Positions 60,877 through 64,000 of a DNA stretch of 64,000 bases are shown here, one piece after another. Made by a program: the position numbers and the translations under genes. Source of the DNA: Cupriavidus sp. U2 (GTDB taxonomy: Bacteria; Pseudomonadota; Gammaproteobacteria; Burkholderiales; Burkholderiaceae). The notes beneath the pieces were generated by a model, which was given only the letters and a program-made list of their open reading frames with translations, did not search any database and was not told the origin of the DNA. Numbering within the stretch: the first letter of the stretch is position 1; every line of letters starts with the position of its first letter. The stretch is from positions 854,975 to 918,974 of the forward strand of contig NZ_RCOG02000032.1 of NCBI RefSeq assembly GCF_009663685.2, read 5' to 3'.

Positions 60877-61056
60877 TTACATGCCTTCGCTGATGCAGGC
60901 GTTTCCGTAGCCGCGACCGTCAACCATCATGACAAACCGGCGACCGGCAGCAGTGATGCCTACATTGATGATGGTGTGGGCAATGCGGATGGGTTCTTCT
61001 ACAAGGTCGGCGTCTTCCAGATAGTCAGCGGCTTGCTCGATGGTCAGTTGTTGCAT
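60877..61056 (-). CDS. Small hypothetical protein (59 residues)
   Basis: A short gene with an excellent ribosome-binding site, AAGGAGA, six bases before the ATG at 61056. The product begins MQQLTIEQAADYLEDADLVE, continues PIRIAHTIINVGITAAG and ends GNACISEGM. The acidic first helix and β-strand-like middle look like a folded small protein; the family is not recognised. It lies between the replication-initiator-like gene and the lipoprotein gene on the same strand. Confidence 0.65.
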   Translation of the reverse strand: MQQLTIEQAADYLEDADLVEEPIRIAHTIINVGITAAGRRFVMMVDGRGYGNACISEGM

Positions 61057-61161
61057 TGATTTCTCCTTACCAGGGGTGAGGGCGAGAGTCCCGCCGCCCT
61101 CATGCGGGTGAGATTGGTTGCTTTGGCGATGTAGTGCGTTGCCTTAGACGTTGCGCTGAAT

Positions 61162-61278
61162 CTAACGCTCATACAGAGAAGCCATTCTCAGCGCCGTGCG
61201 CATCGCGGTCAACTCGCGATGCTCGCCTCCCCACCGTCGTAGGGAAAGGATTGGATAGGGTGATATCGGGTGTAACAC
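61162..61278 (-). CDS. Possible 38-residue ORF
   Basis: A GTG-started frame on the minus strand encodes a basic peptide with a coding-like helix (LRRWGGEHRELTAMRTALRM) and ends ASLYER. No ribosome-binding site at normal spacing is visible, so it may be untranslated. It would fill the gap between the initiator-like gene and the 59-residue gene. Confidence 0.25.
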   Translation of the reverse strand: MLHPISPYPILSLRRWGGEHRELTAMRTALRMASLYER

Positions 61279-61345
61279 TGCTAGTAGTTATTAGGTTTCT
61301 CCCTGCCACCCCTTATGGCGTTGTGAATGTGGCCGCTTTTTCTGT

Positions 61346-62287
61346 TCAATTTTGTGCGGAGAACCGACCGGACAAGTCGGAAAGCGACCGGCGCACCCTA
61401 CGGTTTAGATCGTAGTCCGCTTCTGCGTGGCTGGTCTGCTTCCGATCTACTACCTTTCGCGGCAGCCCCTTCCGCCGGTCTACGCGGTGTGCACGCCAGC
61501 CAACCGGCCATGTTGTCACGCTTCCATTGCTGTTGCTCCAGAGGTGACGCACAGCATAGGCCGCAAAAGCGTTCATGTCCTCTACGATCCGATCAAGCGG
61601 CTTGAGATCTCCAAAGCGCAAGTTGTCCGATAGCACTTCGAATCGGTAGCCCTTGAGTGAAGCAAAGTCGGTAAGACCAGATTCAGCCAGCGCCGCGCCT
61701 CGTAGGGTGAATTCCGCTCTGGCCCGCTGGTCGCCGGATGAAAGCGATACCCCGCCCTTGTCTGTGCGCTTGTAGTAGACCTGCCAAGAGATGTCGTCGC
61801 CCTTGTTCCCTATCCGCAAGTTCAGTCTCGGGTCCAGATCAAGTGTGCCAGGACGATTGCCCCCAATTGCTGGATCAAACTGGCGTGGATTGCCGCGAGC
61901 AATGATGGTAGTTTGCAGACGCTTTGTGAGACTGACGAGGTCCAATTCCTTCGCCTGCCCCTTCGCATAAAAATCTGCGGCGACTTCTATTGCATGAACG
62001 TTAGGCGGGGCAGCAAACGATTTCCTGGCTGCCAGCGCATCCATGATGCGCTCAAGCTCGCCATAGCTATTGGCCGGCGCATCGTGAAAGCGAATTCGAA
62101 ACATGCAGGACACCCCACCGGGTCCAGGGTTGACAGGTTCCACCCAAGTGTCCTTTGCACCCTCAGGCAGGTCAAGAATTCGGCGCAGATCGTGCTGTAT
62201 CCATTGCTGTTGCGTATGCACCTCAGTCGTGATCTCCAGCTCAATCCAATCGACCACGGCTTTAACTTTGAAGGCGCTATAATTCAT
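61346..62287 (-). CDS. Replication-initiator-like protein (filamentous phage / rolling-circle type)
   Basis: A 313-residue protein. It opens with VKAVVDWIELEITTEVHTQQ, the kind of VDWI-L-I start seen in replication proteins of filamentous phages. It has a central IEVAADFYAKG and a later VYYKRTDKGG ... RARAEFTLRG stretch, resembling the tyrosine-bearing nicking core of rolling-circle initiators such as Rep_trans or RstA-type proteins. The similarity is by eye and moderate. It heads the minus-strand gene run of the element. No strong ribosome-binding site. The IS fragment begins only 74 bases upstream and may have removed its promoter region. Confidence 0.55.
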   Translation of the reverse strand: MNYSAFKVKAVVDWIELEITTEVHTQQQWIQHDLRRILDLPEGAKDTWVEPVNPGPGGVSCMFRIRFHDAPANSYGELERIMDALAARKSFAAPPNVHAIEVAADFYAKGQAKELDLVSLTKRLQTTIIARGNPRQFDPAIGGNRPGTLDLDPRLNLRIGNKGDDISWQVYYKRTDKGGVSLSSGDQRARAEFTLRGAALAESGLTDFASLKGYRFEVLSDNLRFGDLKPLDRIVEDMNAFAAYAVRHLWSNSNGSVTTWPVGWRAHRVDRRKGLPRKVVDRKQTSHAEADYDLNRRVRRSLSDLSGRFSAQN

Positions 62288-62360
62288 CAGACGTTCATCA
62301 CGTTGGCCGCAGATGGTCTATGCCCGCTGGCGGCTTTTTGTTTGCTGGTCAGTGCCTGGT

Positions 62361-62669
62361 TGGAGCGGCCCCTTGAATCTCAGGACACCCGGCACCTCTT
62401 ACAATAAGAGGTAGTCTTGTGACTAGTTTCAAGCCTAGGCAAATCGTGGAAAGCATCGAAATTCTTACCGAACCTGAGCGGCGGCGGCGCCGTTCAGTCC
62501 AAGAAAAGCTCGCCATCGTTCAGGAAACGATGGAGCCGGGTGCCACGGTTTCGGCGGTTGCCCGACGGCATGGGCTCAATCCCAATCAGGTGTTCGCATG
62601 GCGCAAGCAGTACCAGGAAGGAAGCCTGGCCGCTGTGAGCGCTGGCGAAGCTGTGGTCCCGGCCTCGCA
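62361..62669 (+). mobile_element. Truncated left end of an IS3-family element
   Basis: 309 bases identical to the first 309 bases of the complete copy that follows at 62670, starting with the same terminal repeat (TGGAGCGG...). It is cut exactly where the next copy begins, so the complete element either inserted into this copy or lies in a tandem array. The rest of this copy may continue beyond 63999. Confidence 0.9.
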
Positions 62670-62685
62670 TGGAGCGGCCCCTTGA
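62419..62685 (+). pseudogene. Truncated transposase orfA of the partial IS copy
   Basis: The first 83 residues equal OrfA of the complete element (MTSFKPRQIVESIEILTEPE onward, with helix-turn-helix AVARRHGLNPNQVFAWRKQY), then the frame runs into the left end of the second copy and stops after SHGAAP. The leucine-zipper part is lost. It may still bind the terminal repeat and act as a repressor, which is speculative. Confidence 0.9.
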
Positions 62686-62727
62686 ATCTCAGGACACCCG
62701 GCACCTCTTACAATAAGAGGTAGTCTT

Positions 62728-63129
62728 GTGACTAGTTTCAAGCCTAGGCAAATCGTGGAAAGCATCGAAATTCTTACCGAACCTGAGCGGCGGCGGCGCC
62801 GTTCAGTCCAAGAAAAGCTCGCCATCGTTCAGGAAACGATGGAGCCGGGTGCCACGGTTTCGGCGGTTGCCCGACGGCATGGGCTCAATCCCAATCAGGT
62901 GTTCGCATGGCGCAAGCAGTACCAGGAAGGAAGCCTGGCCGCTGTGAGCGCTGGCGAAGCTGTGGTCCCGGCCTCGCAGTTGGCTGCAGCGATGAAGGAG
63001 ATCAGGGAACTGCAGCGGCTACTCGGAAAGAAAACGCAGGAAGCCGAGATCCTGAAGGAAGCCGTGGAGTACGGGCGCTCAAAAAACTGGATTGCGCGCT
63101 CGCCCTTACTGCCCGGGGACGACCAATGA
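62728..63129 (+). CDS. IS3-family transposase OrfA
   Basis: A 133-residue protein with a helix-turn-helix (residues 34-66, including VSAVARRHGLNPNQVFAWRK) and a leucine-zipper-like helix (AAMKEIRELQRLLGKKTQEA) used for multimerisation. It binds terminal repeats and regulates transposition. Its last codons contain the slippery heptamer A AAA AAC (63081-63087). The stop overlaps the orfB ATG. Confidence 0.93.
   Translation: MTSFKPRQIVESIEILTEPERRRRRSVQEKLAIVQETMEPGATVSAVARRHGLNPNQVFAWRKQYQEGSLAAVSAGEAVVPASQLAAAMKEIRELQRLLGKKTQEAEILKEAVEYGRSKNWIARSPLLPGDDQ
63081..63087 (+). promoter_or_regulatory. Programmed -1 frameshift site of the IS
   Basis: TCA AAA AAC in the orfA frame gives a perfect A AAA AAC slippery heptamer. 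A shift by -1 leads directly into the orfB frame (KKLDCALALTARG) and makes the OrfAB transposase, as known for IS3-family elements. Confidence 0.85.
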
Positions 63130-63962
63130 AGACGGTCTGCGATGTCCTTGGCGTGGCGCGCTCTGCGGTGGCAGCGAAACAGGCCCGTTCGTCGGAATGG
63201 CGGGATGGCCGCCGCGCCCGCCAATACGACGACACGGCGCTGGTGGCTGAAATCCATGAGCTGGTTGCGGGCCTGCCGACATACGGCTACCGAAGGGTCT
63301 GGGCTTTGCTACGGCGCAGTCATGAGCTGAGCGGGGCCTCGCCCGTGAACGCAAAGCGTGTTTATCGTGTGATGCACGACCACCAGTTGCTGCTTCGCCG
63401 GCCTGGGCGACGACTCGATACACGTCGCCATGACGGTCGGGTCGCTGTCGACCGTAGCAATACCCGCTGGTGTTCAGACGGCTTTGAATTCCGTTGCGAC
63501 GATGGTTCGCCGCTACGCGTCACCTTTGCGCTCGATTGCCATGACCGAGAAGCCATTAGTTGGGCGGCGACCACCGGCGGGCACAGTGGGGATATTGTTC
63601 GAGATGTCATGCTGGCGGCCGTCGAGCAGCGCTTTGGCGCCGTGCAGACCGAGCAAACCATCGAATGGCTCTCGGACAACGGCTCGGCGTACATCGACCA
63701 TCGTACGCGCAGCTTCGCGCGGGAACTGGGCCTGGAGCCACTGACCACGCCGGTGCGTTCTCCGCAGAGCAACGGTATGGCCGAATCCTTCGTCAAGACC
63801 ATGAAGCGCGATTACATCGCGTTCATGAACAAGCCCGACGTGCCGACCGCGCTCTCTCAGCTAACGGTCGCGTTCGAGCAATACAATGACTGGCATCCGC
63901 ATAAAGCGTTGAAGTATCGTTCGCCTCGGGAGTTCCGACGCGCCGCAACATCATCAACTTAA
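63126..63962 (+). CDS. IS3-family transposase OrfB (DDE integrase domain)
   Basis: A 278-residue catalytic part beginning MKTVCDVLGVARSAVAAK, with the HTH_21-type region PTYGYRRVWALLRR and an rve integrase core. The DDE residues are visible in NTRWCSDGFEF, EWLSDNGSAYI and SNGMAESFVKTMKRD. Produced mainly as an OrfAB fusion by frameshifting at 63081-63087. Intact, so the element is probably still mobile. Confidence 0.95.
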   Translation: MKTVCDVLGVARSAVAAKQARSSEWRDGRRARQYDDTALVAEIHELVAGLPTYGYRRVWALLRRSHELSGASPVNAKRVYRVMHDHQLLLRRPGRRLDTRRHDGRVAVDRSNTRWCSDGFEFRCDDGSPLRVTFALDCHDREAISWAATTGGHSGDIVRDVMLAAVEQRFGAVQTEQTIEWLSDNGSAYIDHRTRSFARELGLEPLTTPVRSPQSNGMAESFVKTMKRDYIAFMNKPDVPTALSQLTVAFEQYNDWHPHKALKYRSPREFRRAATSST

Positions 63963-64000
63963 CGGTGTTCGGGTGTCCTGAGTTACAGGGTCAACTCCAC

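Larger units (their letters stand above)
62670..63999 (+). mobile_element. Complete IS3-family (IS2-group-like) insertion sequence, 1330 bp
   Basis: Imperfect terminal inverted repeats: the left begins TGGAGCGGCCCC and continues CTCAGGACACCCG; the right, read inward, begins TGGAGTTGACCC and continues CTCAGGACACCCG. It encodes overlapping orfA and orfB joined by a -1 frameshift signal. Size and organisation fit the IS2 group. Only one base of flanking sequence remains at the right, so a target duplication cannot be verified. Confidence 0.9.

Noticed and set aside
57465..64000. attR repeat of the tRNA-Gly 3' end
   Set aside because: No copy of GGGTTCGATTCCCATCGCCC was found to the right within the window.
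1..64000. CRISPR array
   Set aside because: No regularly spaced short repeats seen; the only long direct repeat is the IS duplication at 62361-62978.

Overview
The window looks like a chromosomal segment of a high-GC beta-proteobacterium of the Burkholderiaceae, most likely Cupriavidus or Ralstonia. This is inferred from base composition, the kynB-kynU-kynA order with an Lrp-type regulator, the glyA-nrdR / pilin / rib-nusB neighbourhood, a polyhydroxybutyrate depolymerase with a Cys nucleophile, and a complete ybgC-tolQRAB-pal-cpoB cluster. No database search was possible, so the genus is an inference.

Layout. 1-6.5 kb: MFS permease, pdxH, cfa with a DUF72 gene, msrA and a flavin reductase. 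6.5-12.2 kb: aromatic amino-acid catabolism, with a kynR-like regulator divergent from kynBUA, then an IclR regulator divergent from gcdH. 12.3-17.7 kb: 1-Cys peroxiredoxin, a yqjD/yqjE/yqjK-like envelope trio, a PAS-GGDEF cyclase and an LprI-like membrane protein. 17.9-25.7 kb: tRNA-Lys, a thiosulfate-type transporter, queC and the tol-pal operon on the minus strand. 26-28 kb: glyA and nrdR. 28.2-41.1 kb: two consecutive minor-pilin clusters. The first is canonical (fimT-pilV-pilW-pilX-pilY1-pilE). The second is a diverged, fully start/stop-overlapped set with a short PilY1 that lacks the N-terminal domain. 41.2-46.9 kb: riboflavin genes ribD, ribE, ribB(X), ribH and nusB, interrupted by a CoA-transferase-family racemase. 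47-56.9 kb: aminotransferase, lytic transglycosylase, ubiD, acetoacetyl-CoA synthetase, GST, phaZ and an aldose epimerase.

57.4-64 kb is accessory DNA. tRNA-Gly(CCC) is followed by a tyrosine recombinase and a minus-strand run of small unknown genes headed by a protein resembling a filamentous-phage or rolling-circle replication initiator. At the outer side lies a 309-bp left fragment of an IS3-family element with a complete 1330-bp copy abutting it. The complete copy carries an A AAA AAC frameshift site. The island continues past the window, so no attR is visible.

How parts may work together: tol-pal, yqj genes and the transglycosylase serve the envelope. UbiD serves quinone synthesis. AacS and PhaZ are consistent with PHB turnover. 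KynBUA converts tryptophan to anthranilate. The parts most worth follow-up are the second pilin operon, the small integrative element, the inactive GTP-cyclohydrolase-like half of RibB, the long leader upstream of the transglycosylase gene, and several strong dyads placed at promoters.
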